NCBI GenBank assembly: GCA_902362725.1
Contig: CABIXM010000006.1
Coordinates: 1 to 64,000 of the forward strand
DNA length: 64,000 bases
Source: Clostridiaceae bacterium
GTDB lineage: Bacteria; Bacillota; Clostridia; Lachnospirales; Lachnospiraceae
Direction of reading: 5' to 3'
Shown: one piece after another, positions 43,523 to 52,723 of the stretch
Numbering within the stretch: the first letter of the stretch is position 1
Layout of the letters: every line of letters starts with the position of its first letter
Notes under the pieces: model-generated
The model's database searches: none
The model's input: only the letters and a program-made list of their open reading frames with translations
What the model was told of the DNA's origin: nothing
Program-made: the position numbers and the translations under genes

Positions 43523-44887
43523 TTACGAAATCGCCCTTACCGCGTCCCCGACGCTGCGGACGCCAATGAGACGGACACCCTTCACATCGCCGATCTGCTC
43601 CCGGCAGACCTCCGGAAGAATCACTGTGGTGAAGCCAAGCTTCTTCGCCTCCTGGACCCGCTGGGCAGCCTGGCTGACAGCGCGGACCTCTCCGCTCAGG
43701 CCCACCTCGCCAAAGGCGAGCACCTTTTCGTCAATGGCCTGATCCCGGCTGCTGGACACGATAGCCAGCACCACGCCCAAATCGATGGCCGGTTCGTTGA
43801 TTCGGATCCCGCCTGCGATATTCACGTAGACGTCGCTGCCGGAAAGATGCAGATTCAGCCGTTTCTCCAGCACCGCCAGCAACAGATTCACCCGGTTATA
43901 ATCCATACCCGCTGCGGTACGCCGAGGCATGGCCAGCTGGCTTCGGGCCACCAGAGCCTGAATCTCCAGCAGGATGGGTCTGGTACCCTCCATGGAACAG
44001 GCCACGATGGAGCCGGAGGCTTCCTCCGGTCGGCCGTTCAGCATAAACTGGGAAGGATTCTCAACCTCTGCCAGCCCGCTCTCCCGCATTTCAAACACAC
44101 CAATCTCGTTGGTCGAACCAAACCGATTCTTCACGGCCCGCAAAATTCGATAAGAAGCGTGCCGGTCTCCCTCAAAATACAGCACCGTATCTACCATATG
44201 CTCCAGCACGCGGGGACCCGCCACCGTACCTTCCTTGGTCACGTGGCCTACGATGAAGATTGAGATTCCCAGTCCCTTGGCCAGCTGCATCAGCACCGAT
44301 GTGGACTCCCGGACCTGGGACACGCTGCCCGGGGCGGAGCTTACGTCCTCATTGTACATGGTCTGAATGGAGTCGATGATCACGACCTCCGGCTTATTAT
44401 TTCGGATCGTATCTCCGATCAGCTCCAGATTCGTCTCACAGAACAGCCGAAGCTTATCGGAAAACTGCCCGATGCGCTCAGCCCGCAGCTTAATCTGCTT
44501 TAAGGACTCCTCACCGGAAATGTATAACACCTCATGCCCGTCGTCCGCCAGCTTCTGGCAGACCTGCAAAAGCAGGGTAGACTTTCCGATACCGGGATCG
44601 CCGCCCACCAGCACCAGGGAGCCCGGCACGATGCCGCCGCCCAGAACCCGATCCAGCTCCTGCATCCGGGTGGTCACCCGGTCTTCTTCCTTTGTCTCAA
44701 TCGAAGAAAGGCAGACCGGACCACCGGCTGCCCTTCTTTCGTGTACCTTCGCGGTACTTTTCTTTTCTACCGTTTCTTCTACAAAGGTGTTCCATTCCCG
44801 ACAGCCGGGGCACTGCCCCATCCACTTGGGGGATTCATACCCACAGCTCTGACAGAAATACACCGTAGAGGTCTTTCCTTTTGCCAT
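43523..44887 (-). CDS. radA: DNA repair protein RadA (Sms)
   Basis: RadA is a RecA-related branch-migration helicase. The 454-residue protein has the N-terminal zinc finger CQSCGYESPKWMGQCPGC, Walker A GGDPGIGKST, the RadA-specific KNRFG motif in AVKNRFGSTNEIG, and a C-terminal Lon-like domain (LNLHLSGSDVYVNIAGGI). I start at 44887, where AGGAG is 5 bases upstream; a GTG two codons earlier is less likely. It lies downstream of clpC, as in many Firmicutes, with one unknown gene between. Confidence 0.96.
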   Translation of the reverse strand: MAKGKTSTVYFCQSCGYESPKWMGQCPGCREWNTFVEETVEKKSTAKVHERRAAGGPVCLSSIETKEEDRVTTRMQELDRVLGGGIVPGSLVLVGGDPGIGKSTLLLQVCQKLADDGHEVLYISGEESLKQIKLRAERIGQFSDKLRLFCETNLELIGDTIRNNKPEVVIIDSIQTMYNEDVSSAPGSVSQVRESTSVLMQLAKGLGISIFIVGHVTKEGTVAGPRVLEHMVDTVLYFEGDRHASYRILRAVKNRFGSTNEIGVFEMRESGLAEVENPSQFMLNGRPEEASGSIVACSMEGTRPILLEIQALVARSQLAMPRRTAAGMDYNRVNLLLAVLEKRLNLHLSGSDVYVNIAGGIRINEPAIDLGVVLAIVSSSRDQAIDEKVLAFGEVGLSGEVRAVSQAAQRVQEAKKLGFTTVILPEVCREQIGDVKGVRLIGVRSVGDAVRAIS

Positions 44888-44908
44888 GTTCACTCCTGAA
44901 TCATGCTC

Positions 44909-45322
44909 TTACGCCTTCTTAATCTTTACCTCAACAGCGTCCTTGCCGCCCAGCTCTACGCTTAAAACCAGCTTGCCGCCCAGGCCTGTAGTAATAGCTC
45001 CCGCGCTGACGCCGTCTACGACGGTCAGGTACTCGGTATCATCCTCTAAGCCCAGAGTAATCTGCGCGTCCTCCGGTCCTTCTACCTGAAACTCCACGCT
45101 GTCCGCAGTTACTTTAAAATGCTCTACAGCAGTTCCCGGTACGGATTCGTATACAAACAGGTCGTTGCGCTCCAGCTTGGTAATCTCGCGGAAGGTCTTT
45201 ACCTTGTACAAATCTCCCTGATATTCAAAATCCTGCTTCTTTGTCTTGGAAGCCAGCTCGTAATCTCCAAAGCTGATGCTTCCGTCTTTCTCTGCGCGGA
45301 TTAATTCTTTTACTACTGCCAT
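44909..45322 (-). CDS. Conserved protein of unknown function (137 aa)
   Basis: I cannot assign a function. The 137-residue sequence is soluble, acidic and without cysteine. An N-terminal segment predicts as mixed helix/strand (MAVVKELIRAEKDGSISFGDYELASKTK). The C-terminal part is beta-rich (VDGVSAGAITTGLGGKLVLSVELGG) and ends in a basic tail, EVKIKKA. I recall similar clostridial proteins carrying the label endosialidase, but nothing in the sequence supports an enzyme. AGGAGG precedes the ATG, and a TATAAT lies upstream at 45392-45397. It sits between clpC and radA with 21 bases to radA, so stress- or repair-linked expression is plausible. Confidence 0.75.
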   Translation of the reverse strand: MAVVKELIRAEKDGSISFGDYELASKTKKQDFEYQGDLYKVKTFREITKLERNDLFVYESVPGTAVEHFKVTADSVEFQVEGPEDAQITLGLEDDTEYLTVVDGVSAGAITTGLGGKLVLSVELGGKDAVEVKIKKA

Positions 45323-45391
45323 TTCTTTTGTCCTCCTGATGGATCTTTCTCTTTAGCCCGCCCATTGCGTGACCGTTTTTTGATATACATG

Positions 45392-45397
45392 ATTATA
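45392..45397 (-). promoter_or_regulatory. -10 element of the 137-aa gene and radA
   Basis: TATAAT on the minus strand with a TGGAAA-like -35 at 17 bases. An inverted repeat (ATTCCTGCACAC with GTGTACAGGAAT, one mismatch, about 45432-45458) lies between clpC and this promoter. Confidence 0.45.
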
Positions 45398-45479
45398 TAC
45401 GATTCTGATTCGCATTTCCAGAGTAATTTTTATTCCTGCACACAAAGTGTACAGGAATATGCTTCACAATGCACAGAAC

Positions 45480-47927
45480 TTATGATGTGTGTACCGTAAA
45501 TGCAATCATACCCTTGCGCATGGTCACCACGACCTCGTCGCCCTGTTTTATTTTTCCATCCAGGATCTCGTCGGCCAGCGGATCCTCCACCTTGGTCTGT
45601 ATGGCCCGCTTCAAGGGTCTTGCGCCGTATTTCACATCGTAGGCCGTATCTACGATATGGCCCTTCACGCTGTCACGCACCTTCAGGGCGATGCCCATCT
45701 GGTTCTTGCAGCGTCTAATCAGATCTTTAAAGAGAATCGACACGATTTCCTTCATCTGCTCCTTATTCAGGGCATGGAACACAATGATCTCGTCGATACG
45801 GTTCAGGAACTCCGGCTTAAACATCCGGCGCACCTCTTCCATGACACTGTTCTTCATGGCCTCATAATTCTGCTTCTCATCATCCTTAGCCGCAAAGCCC
45901 AGCCGTTTCGGGGAAATGATGGAGCCCGCGCCCGCATTGGATGTCATGATAATGACGGTGTTCTTAAAGTCCACAGTCCGTCCCTGGGAATCGGTAATCC
46001 GTCCATCGTCCAGCACCTGCAGAAGGATGTTGAACACATCCGGATGGGCCTTCTCGATCTCGTCGAACAGAATCACCGTGTAAGGATTCCTGCGCACTTT
46101 TTCAGACAGCTGGCCGCCGTCGTCATGGCCCACATATCCGGGAGGCGCTCCGATGAGCTTGGAGACGCTGTGCTTCTCCATATATTCGGACATGTCCACG
46201 CGGATCATGGCCTCCTCCCGGCCAAAGAGCACCTCCGCCAGAGCCTTCGAAAGCTCCGTCTTTCCCACGCCGGTGGGTCCCAGGAATAAAAATGATCCAA
46301 TGGGCCGGTTCGGATCCTGTAAACCTACCCGGCCACGCCGTACTGCCTTTGCGACTGCCGTAACTGCTTCCTCCTGTGCAATGACACGTTTGTGTAATAT
46401 CTTTTCCAGTTTCTGTAAACGCTGTGTCTCGGTCTCCGTAAGCCTGTTGACCGGGATCTTCGTCCATTCGGATACGATCTGGGCGATCTCATTTTCCCCG
46501 ACAATCAGTGTTTTCCGGCTCCGGGCACGTTTCGCTTTCGTGCGCTCTTTCTCAAGCTTCTCTTCGACGGTCTGGCGCTCCGCACGAAGATTCGCCGCCT
46601 GCGCGAAATCCTGGTTCCTGATGGCTGCCTCCAGTTCTTCCAACAGCTCGCCGCTTTCCCGCTCCAGCTCCGCAGCCGCGTGAACAGTCTGGTTATCCCC
46701 AAGCCTTACTCTGGCCGCCGCCTCGTCCATCAGATCAATCGCTTTATCCGGCAGAAACCGGTCGCTGATGTAACGCTTGGACAGCTTTGCAGCCGCCTCC
46801 AGGGCTTCGTCGGTGATCTCCACCTGATGATGCTTCTCATAGCTCTTCCGGATACCCTTCAGAATCTCAATGGTCTCCTCCTCGGTGGGTTCCTCCACGG
46901 TAATGGGCTGAAATCTGCGCTCCAGGGCCGCATCCTTCTCGATGTGCTTCCGGTACTCCTCCACAGTAGTGGCTCCGATGATCTGAAGCTCGCCCCTGGA
47001 CAACGCCGGCTTCAGAATATTGGCCGCGTCCATGGCGCCCTCGGCGCCACCTGCGCCGATCAGAGTATGCAGCTCGTCGATAAAGAGCAGGATATCGCCT
47101 GCGCCCCGCACCTCGTCCATGACATTTTTAATGCGCTCCTCGAACTCACCCCGGTACTTGGTGCCTGCCACCATGCCCGAGAGATCCAGGGTCATAAGCC
47201 GTTTTCCACGTACCGAGTCCGGTACGGTTCCTTCCACGATCCGCTGGGCCAGCCCCTCCACGATGGCTGTCTTGCCCACGCCCGGCTCGCCGATGAGACA
47301 GGGGTTATTCTTTGTCTTGCGGCTCAGGGTCTGAATCAGACGTCGGATCTCCTGCTCCCGCCCCACACAGGGCTCCAGCTTATGCTCGTATGCCAGGAAG
47401 GTCAGATCCCGGGTGTACTGCATGAGCGTCGGTGTTCCCCGCCCCTGCATTTTCGCGCTCCGGGCTGCTTCTTCCCGGTAAATCCGGCCCGTTCTGCCCA
47501 TGGAATCCAGAAGCGCTGAGTAAAGCTCCTTCACATTAACATCCATGGTGTTCAAAAGACGGCTGGCTGCGCATTCCACATCCTTCAGCATGGCAATGAG
47601 AATATGCTCGGTTCCGGCCTTTTCCTCATGGAACCGTTCCGCTTCCAGCTGCGCCTCCTCCAGCACCTTCTCGGCTCTCGGCGTAAAACCACTCCGCTCC
47701 TGAAGGAGCACGCCGCCCTCCGGTGAAATAAGCTGGCGGATCAGCTCCTCCACTGTACTCTCCTCCACCTTCCGCTCCGCCAGCAGCTCTGCTGCCGCGC
47801 AGCCGCCTTCCCGGAGCAGGGCAATCAGGATATGCTCAGTGCCCACGTAATTCTGCCCCAGCTCCGCAGACACCTTTTTCGCCTGCTTCAGCACATGGGC
47901 CGCTTTTTCTGTATACTGTTCAAACAT
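45480..47927 (-). CDS. clpC: Clp protease ATP-binding subunit ClpC
   Basis: ClpC is an AAA+ unfoldase that feeds ClpP. The 815-residue protein has two N-terminal Clp repeats (about 1-150), Walker A1 GEPGVGKTAIVEG, an inserted middle coiled-coil/UVR segment (about 420-480), Walker A2 GPTGVGKTELSKA, and the LGF loop in PKRLGFAAKDDE that docks on ClpP. The usual ctsR-mcsA-mcsB genes are absent upstream; instead the SH3 membrane protein gene precedes it, with a hairpin between. No CtsR-type heptad repeat is visible in the short upstream gap. Confidence 0.96.
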   Translation of the reverse strand: MFEQYTEKAAHVLKQAKKVSAELGQNYVGTEHILIALLREGGCAAAELLAERKVEESTVEELIRQLISPEGGVLLQERSGFTPRAEKVLEEAQLEAERFHEEKAGTEHILIAMLKDVECAASRLLNTMDVNVKELYSALLDSMGRTGRIYREEAARSAKMQGRGTPTLMQYTRDLTFLAYEHKLEPCVGREQEIRRLIQTLSRKTKNNPCLIGEPGVGKTAIVEGLAQRIVEGTVPDSVRGKRLMTLDLSGMVAGTKYRGEFEERIKNVMDEVRGAGDILLFIDELHTLIGAGGAEGAMDAANILKPALSRGELQIIGATTVEEYRKHIEKDAALERRFQPITVEEPTEEETIEILKGIRKSYEKHHQVEITDEALEAAAKLSKRYISDRFLPDKAIDLMDEAAARVRLGDNQTVHAAAELERESGELLEELEAAIRNQDFAQAANLRAERQTVEEKLEKERTKAKRARSRKTLIVGENEIAQIVSEWTKIPVNRLTETETQRLQKLEKILHKRVIAQEEAVTAVAKAVRRGRVGLQDPNRPIGSFLFLGPTGVGKTELSKALAEVLFGREEAMIRVDMSEYMEKHSVSKLIGAPPGYVGHDDGGQLSEKVRRNPYTVILFDEIEKAHPDVFNILLQVLDDGRITDSQGRTVDFKNTVIIMTSNAGAGSIISPKRLGFAAKDDEKQNYEAMKNSVMEEVRRMFKPEFLNRIDEIIVFHALNKEQMKEIVSILFKDLIRRCKNQMGIALKVRDSVKGHIVDTAYDVKYGARPLKRAIQTKVEDPLADEILDGKIKQGDEVVVTMRKGMIAFTVHTS

Positions 47928-47969
47928 GTTGTATCACTTCCTTCTGCCTGTCTATGTAACTGCAAAGTC

Positions 47970-47993
47970 AGGCGGGGCTTTAGCACCCCGCCT
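47970..47993 (-). terminator. Hairpin between the SH3 protein gene and clpC
   Basis: AGGCGGGG and CCCCGCCT form an 8-bp GC stem with an 8-base loop, 20 bases past the SH3 gene stop. The minus-strand U tract is poor (GACTTTGC), so readthrough into clpC is likely. Confidence 0.5.
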
Positions 47994-48013
47994 TCTTCCT
48001 TTCTTTTGTGTAA

Positions 48014-49192
48014 TTACAGATTCAGATCGTCCAGATCCAGAATCTCGATATCCAGATCCTCGTCTGTATCCTCCGGCTCTGCTGCCTTCTCCGCCTCTTT
48101 TTCTGCCTCGTCCAAAGCGCTCAGATCGATCTCTGGCAGGTTAGCCGTCAGGCTCAGGTCCGGCTTTTCTTCCTCATCGTAAGCCGCCTCGTTGTATACC
48201 TCGTCATCATAAGCGCTCTCGTCGCTGTCATCCACCCATTTTTTCGGCTTCTCAGCACGTTTCTTTTTCGCAGCCTCCACGAAGTCGTCGAAATCATCCC
48301 CGTCTTCGTCCTCGTCGCGCTTTCTGCGTCCGAACAGTCCTCCGCGTTTCTTCTCTCTCGCCTCGTCCTCCTCGAACTCTTCTTCCTCGTCCGGCTCTCC
48401 GGAGCTCTCGTCGTCTTCGTCCTCATACTCATATTCCGCATTCCGGCTCTTCACCGCAAACACAATGGTCAGAATTAGAAGAATCGCGCTTAAAACCCCC
48501 AGGCCGACCATGATATACAGGCGCTGCTTTAAGGATTTCGCCGAAGTATTCTTTAAGGTCGTCAGCTCGCTCTGCAGGGAATTCACCAGCCCCTGCTGGC
48601 TGAACTGTCCCAGATCCTGCTGGAAGGTCTCTTCCGCGGGATCATACCAGTACCAGCCGGCGTTGCCATCCTCACCGGACGCCCAGACCAGATAGAGCTG
48701 ATCGGTGGCCGTGCTCTGGTATGCGGTATAGCTCTGCTCTCCCACCTGGATGGTGGTCTGCTCCAGAGAATCCGCGCCCGCGTAAGCCTCTGCGGGCTCC
48801 TGAATGGTATAAGCTCCTGTGGACACACTTCCGTCCGCGCCGCCTTCGCCCTCCGCAGGCTGTTCCTCTGCAGGCTGTTCCTCCGCCGGCTCTTCGGTCT
48901 CCGACACGCTCAGCAGATCCGAACGAATCCAGCCTGTCTTCTGTGCTCCGTCCAGGGTAAAGCTGATCTGATACCAGGTCTTGCCGCCGCTCTGGGTCTC
49001 ATCGGTAATGTCTACCATGGTATCGATCGGCAGGGAGCAAACCTTCTGTCCCTCTGCGTCCGCCGTAGCCCGCACCCGGGAGCCGTCCGTGGTAATCGTT
49101 CCGATCCGGGCCGCCTCTCCGGTAAGCCCCGTACTGAAAATCAGGACGCCCGCTGCCAGCGCAGCCAGTACTCCTGTGTATCTTTTCTTCAT
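48014..49192 (-). CDS. SH3-domain membrane protein with long acidic cytoplasmic tail
   Basis: This 392-residue protein has a signal peptide (about 1-27), a bacterial SH3 domain (about 28-95; GSRVRATADAEGQKVCSLP), and an EEQPAE repeat linker. A second external region (about 120-215) and a single membrane helix (about 220-242; YIMVGLGVLSAILLILTIVF) follow. The cytoplasmic tail is very acidic and contains KKRGGLFGRRKRDED. SH3 domains of this kind bind cell-wall peptides. The tail motif closely resembles the juxtamembrane region of the PASTA kinase at 29787-32288. I start at 49192, 8 bases after GGAGG. The strong promoter is at 49256-49284, and clpC follows. Confidence 0.8.
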   Translation of the reverse strand: MKKRYTGVLAALAAGVLIFSTGLTGEAARIGTITTDGSRVRATADAEGQKVCSLPIDTMVDITDETQSGGKTWYQISFTLDGAQKTGWIRSDLLSVSETEEPAEEQPAEEQPAEGEGGADGSVSTGAYTIQEPAEAYAGADSLEQTTIQVGEQSYTAYQSTATDQLYLVWASGEDGNAGWYWYDPAEETFQQDLGQFSQQGLVNSLQSELTTLKNTSAKSLKQRLYIMVGLGVLSAILLILTIVFAVKSRNAEYEYEDEDDESSGEPDEEEEFEEDEAREKKRGGLFGRRKRDEDEDGDDFDDFVEAAKKKRAEKPKKWVDDSDESAYDDEVYNEAAYDEEEKPDLSLTANLPEIDLSALDEAEKEAEKAAEPEDTDEDLDIEILDLDDLNL

Positions 49193-49255
49193 CGCTTTAT
49201 CCTCCATTATCACATGTTGTGTTTCTCTTTCCCTTATCCTCACAATAGTGATTTC

Positions 49256-49284
49256 ATTATAATCGCATTGCCATGCCTTGTCAA
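49256..49284 (-). promoter_or_regulatory. Perfect consensus promoter of the SH3 protein gene
   Basis: TTGACA (49279-49284), 17 bases, TATAAT (49256-49261): both hexamers match exactly. It may also drive clpC through the weak hairpin. Confidence 0.88.
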
Positions 49285-49332
49285 ATGACAGATTGTGGAG
49301 ATCAGCATATACCGGGTATTGAACAGTTGAAG

Positions 49333-50574
49333 TTACAAAGACTTCTTCACTGCCACTGCAATAGATAAACCTGGGGCATAATACGGAATCAAAGTTGCCT
49401 GCAGGGCATGATAGATGTCTGATTTACCTGGCCACACGGTTTCCAGAAGATGATTCTCTCTATCTAACTGGTGAAACCAGGAACCATGTACATGATCCAG
49501 TACTTTTTCATCCAGATATTTCATAAACTCCGCATAATCCGCAGCATATTTCTCATTTTCAGTCACATGGTAAAGTACTGCAGATGTATTAATCGCCTCT
49601 GCAAGTGTCCAGTGCATTCTGTCGTGTACCAGTGGTTTTCCATTCCAGTCTGTAGTATAGACGATTCCCGGCGCGCCGTCTGTATTCCAGGCGTCTTCCA
49701 CCGCTCTGTTATACAGATTTTCTGCCGCTTCCCTATATGGCGCTGCACCATTCTTATCTCCTTTATAAGTAGAAAGCGCCCACTGGGTAATCAGTCTTGC
49801 CCACTCAATTCCATGTCCCGGAGTTGCACCATATGGCTTAAACGGATCGTCCGGACGCTCTTTATTGCATTCCAGATCCGGTACCCAGTCGCTGGAAAAA
49901 TGCTCAGGAATACGCCAATGATTGTCTTTCGCCCACACAAGGACATGGTCGATAATCCTGCCGGCACGAATACGATAGTTCTCATCTTCTGTTACATCTG
50001 CAACTGCCAGAAAAGCCTCAACTGTATGCATATTCGCATTCAATCCACGGTATGGATCAAGCTTTGTAAACTCGGTATTCCAGGTGTCACAGGAAAGTCC
50101 TTCTTCTTCATTCCAGAATCTCAAATCATAAAGTGCCAAAGCCTCCTTCAAAAGCCCCTCCGCTCCATCTCTTCCCGCCAATACTCCAGAGGCAGCTGCC
50201 AGAATTACAAATGCATGAGCGTAGCACTGCTTCGTGGGGACGATCTTATTTTCTCTTGTAAGGCCAGCATACCAGCCGCCATTCCTGTCATCGTGAAGCT
50301 CACCGCGAAGCCCTTTAAGAGCCGCGTCTGCCAGCGCCTCGCTTCCCTCATGTCCCAATATGGAACCAATGCTGTAAACATGTGCCATACGGCTTGTGAT
50401 CCAGGTCTCGCGGTTCCGGTCTTCCCAGGGAGTTCCATCGTCTCCAAGATAATAAGAGCTTCCTCCCGTTGACGGGAACAGATGTCCGAAATTTAACAGT
50501 CCATTTCTTACTTCCCGCAGGAATTCCTGATTTTCTGTTGTGCCAAGCTGATATTTTTTCTCTGTAGCTGCCAT
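49333..50574 (-). CDS. AGE-family epimerase/isomerase (YihS-like)
   Basis: This 413-residue (alpha/alpha)6-barrel protein belongs to the N-acylglucosamine 2-epimerase superfamily. Family residues visible are the arginine/His region TWITSRMAHVYS (near 60), NANMHTVEAFLA (near 180), TPGHGIEWARLI (near 250) and RMHWTLAEAI (near 315), whose histidines act in proton transfer. Relatives isomerise mannose/fructose/glucose or sulfoquinovose, or epimerise N-acetylmannosamine; the exact substrate is not decided by sequence. AAGGAG precedes the ATG. It is divergent from the GntR gene 130 bases away, which probably controls it. It converges in theme, not in transcription unit, with the sugar cluster to the right. 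Confidence 0.85.
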   Translation of the reverse strand: MAATEKKYQLGTTENQEFLREVRNGLLNFGHLFPSTGGSSYYLGDDGTPWEDRNRETWITSRMAHVYSIGSILGHEGSEALADAALKGLRGELHDDRNGGWYAGLTRENKIVPTKQCYAHAFVILAAASGVLAGRDGAEGLLKEALALYDLRFWNEEEGLSCDTWNTEFTKLDPYRGLNANMHTVEAFLAVADVTEDENYRIRAGRIIDHVLVWAKDNHWRIPEHFSSDWVPDLECNKERPDDPFKPYGATPGHGIEWARLITQWALSTYKGDKNGAAPYREAAENLYNRAVEDAWNTDGAPGIVYTTDWNGKPLVHDRMHWTLAEAINTSAVLYHVTENEKYAADYAEFMKYLDEKVLDHVHGSWFHQLDRENHLLETVWPGKSDIYHALQATLIPYYAPGLSIAVAVKKSL

Positions 50575-50600
50575 TTTTTCTCCTTTATGTTATTATTTTG

Positions 50601-50631
50601 CTTATTTAAATTTTACTGTTTTTCAAATAAG
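50601..50631. promoter_or_regulatory. Candidate GntR operator
   Basis: CTTATTT (50601-50607) and AAATAAG (50625-50631) are inverted about the centre of the AT-rich gap between the divergent epimerase and GntR genes. No promoter stands out in the gap. Confidence 0.3.
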
Positions 50632-50706
50632 TAGAAAATCATGAAAAAATATGTTATGATAATGAAAATTCAACGTTATATTACCGTCTCATTTTTAGGA
50701 GTTGCC

Positions 50707-51462
50707 ATGATTTTAGAATCGAACCGTATCCAGAAAGATATACCTATTCCTCTTTATTATCAGTTAAAGGAACTGATTCTGTCCGAAATAAAAAACGGAA
50801 ATTATCCCGGAGGAAGCATAATTCCCACAGAATCTGAAATTTGCTCCTTTTTCCATATCAGCCGTACCACTGTCCGGCAGGCCATCACAGAGCTTGTGCA
50901 GGAAGGGCACCTGTACCGCGTAAAAAGCAAGGGTACTTTTGTTGCCATTAAGCCTATCAATCAGGATTTTATCCAAAAGCTTGAAAGCTTTGATGAACAG
51001 ATACGCCGCTCCGGTTCTATCCCTTCTACAGAAATTTTAGAATTATCCCGACGGACTGCTGATAATAAAGTTGCTGAAAAATTAAATCTGACGGAAGGCG
51101 ATCCTGTCATTTACCTCTACCGTAAACGCTTTGCCGATAAGCGCCCCATCGTACTGGTAGAAACCTTTCTTCCCTATGACAAATGCTCCTTTCTGTTGAC
51201 GCAGGATCTAAAACAGACTCCTCTGTACCAGCTTCTTTCTTCCTCGACAGACACGGAAATCTATTTTATCAAACGTCTTGTCGAAGCTGTGGAAGCCAAT
51301 GCAAATGACGAAAAGCTCATGGGAATCAAACGCGGAAAGCCTATACAATATTTTGAATCTGTCGGCTGCAATAGCGTTGGAGCTCCTATCGAGTTTTCTA
51401 TTGCCCGTTATCGCGGTGACTATAACCAGTTTGAAGTTACGCTCTTTCTGAAAAACAAATAA
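50707..51462 (+). CDS. GntR/HutC-family transcriptional regulator
   Basis: This 251-residue protein has an N-terminal winged helix (about 8-75; IPLYYQLKELILSEIKNGNYPGGSIIPTE and SRTTVRQAITELVQEGHLYRVKSKGTF) and a C-terminal UTRA ligand-binding domain (about 95-245). UTRA domains usually bind a sugar phosphate or amino-sugar derivative, fitting the catabolic genes on both sides. I start at 50707 after TTAGGAG; the longer frame starting at 50641 has no ribosome-binding site. It is divergent from the epimerase and ends at a terminator. Confidence 0.92.
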   Translation: MILESNRIQKDIPIPLYYQLKELILSEIKNGNYPGGSIIPTESEICSFFHISRTTVRQAITELVQEGHLYRVKSKGTFVAIKPINQDFIQKLESFDEQIRRSGSIPSTEILELSRRTADNKVAEKLNLTEGDPVIYLYRKRFADKRPIVLVETFLPYDKCSFLLTQDLKQTPLYQLLSSSTDTEIYFIKRLVEAVEANANDEKLMGIKRGKPIQYFESVGCNSVGAPIEFSIARYRGDYNQFEVTLFLKNK

Positions 51463-51467
51463 ATAGG

Positions 51468-51514
51468 AATCCTCTTGTCCTGGAATTTTATATCTCGGAC
51501 AAGAGGATTTTTTT
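51468..51514. terminator. Terminator between GntR and DUF362 genes
   Basis: AATCCTCTTGTCC (51468-51480) and GGACAAGAGGATT (51497-51509) form a perfect 13-bp stem followed by T7. The left side is A-rich, so it can also end the convergent DUF362 gene. Confidence 0.85.
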
Positions 51515-51521
51515 GTATTGC

Positions 51522-52649
51522 CTACATCTCTATCAGCTCGTATTCCCTGCTTCCCAGGCCAATTTCTTCACCATGCTCCAGGCAGCTTTTGTACTCGGAA
51601 TCTACCGTCGTATTTTCGAAATGATCGTGACGATCGCAGAAGTCTGCTTTCTTCATGTTGTCGGAAAGTACGCTGTTGGGAAGAGGCTGCTGCTTTAAGC
51701 ACAGATCCGCGCAGGCCTGGTCAAGGGCCAGCGGATCGAAAGAAGCCAGCATTCCCACGTTAGGCAGTATCGGCGCGTCATTTTCCCCATGGCAGTCACA
51801 GTAGGGGGACACATCCACGATCAGGGAAATGTGGAAGTTGGGACGGCCGTCTACCACAGCTTTGGCGTATTCTGCCATACGGCAGTTCAGCTCCTTCGTA
51901 GCCGCGTCAGTGACGAAGCGGATGGCGTCGAAATTGCAGGCGCCCAGACACCGTCCGCAGCCCAAACAGTTTTCCGCGTTTACCTGCATCTTTTTCGTGG
52001 TTTCATCAAACTCCAGTCCCTGGTTCGCGCATTCCCGCATACAACGCTTGCAGCCGCGACAGACCTCCGGGTCGATGGTCGGTTTTCCATTGGAGTGCTG
52101 ATCCTTCTTGCCGGCCCGGGAGCCGCAGCCCATGCCGATGTTTTTGATGGTACCGCCGAAACCGACGGTCTCATGGCCCTTAAAATGTGTCAGGCTGATG
52201 AATATGTCCGCGTCCATAATGGCGCGGCCGATTTTTGCTTCTTTGATGTAGGTACCGCCCTTGACCGGAACCGCGATGTCGTCGGTTCCCTTAAGACCGT
52301 CTCCGATGATCACCGGACAGCCTACCGTCATGGGCGTAAATCCGTTTTCCCAGGCGCAGTACATATGCTCGATGGCGTTCTTACGGCTGCCCGGATACAG
52401 GGTATTGCAGTCGGTCAGGAAGGGGATTCCGCCCGCCTCCTTTACCATGTCTACCACAGCCTTGGCGTAATTAGGCCGCAGATAGCTGATATTTCCCAGC
52501 TCGCCAAAATGTATCTTGATGGCTACGAATTTTCCTTCCATGTCCATAGAGGCAAAGCCGGCTTTTTTCATCAACCGTTTCAGCTTCGTCGGAAGTCCTT
52601 CTCCGAGACGTGCCCGGAAATCTGTAAAATACACCTTTGATTTTTCCAT
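51522..52649 (-). CDS. DUF362 protein with two 4Fe-4S ferredoxin motifs
   Basis: This 375-residue protein has an N-terminal DUF362 domain (KIHFGELGNISYLRPNYAKAVV, LTHFKGHETVGFGGTIKNIGMG) and an inserted pair of ferredoxin motifs, CRGCKRCMRECANQ and CLGCGRCLGACN (about 190-230). It is probably an electron carrier or redox enzyme subunit; no member's reaction is firmly known. I start at 52649, after GGGAG. It is the last gene on its strand before the terminator and lies 74 bases after the FMN enzyme gene. It may supply or take electrons for that enzyme, but this is inference. Confidence 0.85.
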   Translation of the reverse strand: MEKSKVYFTDFRARLGEGLPTKLKRLMKKAGFASMDMEGKFVAIKIHFGELGNISYLRPNYAKAVVDMVKEAGGIPFLTDCNTLYPGSRKNAIEHMYCAWENGFTPMTVGCPVIIGDGLKGTDDIAVPVKGGTYIKEAKIGRAIMDADIFISLTHFKGHETVGFGGTIKNIGMGCGSRAGKKDQHSNGKPTIDPEVCRGCKRCMRECANQGLEFDETTKKMQVNAENCLGCGRCLGACNFDAIRFVTDAATKELNCRMAEYAKAVVDGRPNFHISLIVDVSPYCDCHGENDAPILPNVGMLASFDPLALDQACADLCLKQQPLPNSVLSDNMKKADFCDRHDHFENTTVDSEYKSCLEHGEEIGLGSREYELIEM

Positions 52650-52723
52650 ATCTTCACTCCCATTTATCAATCTTTCCTGCTAGCTTCTTTCATTCTTTCT
52701 GAAGTCTGCACACAAAGATATCC

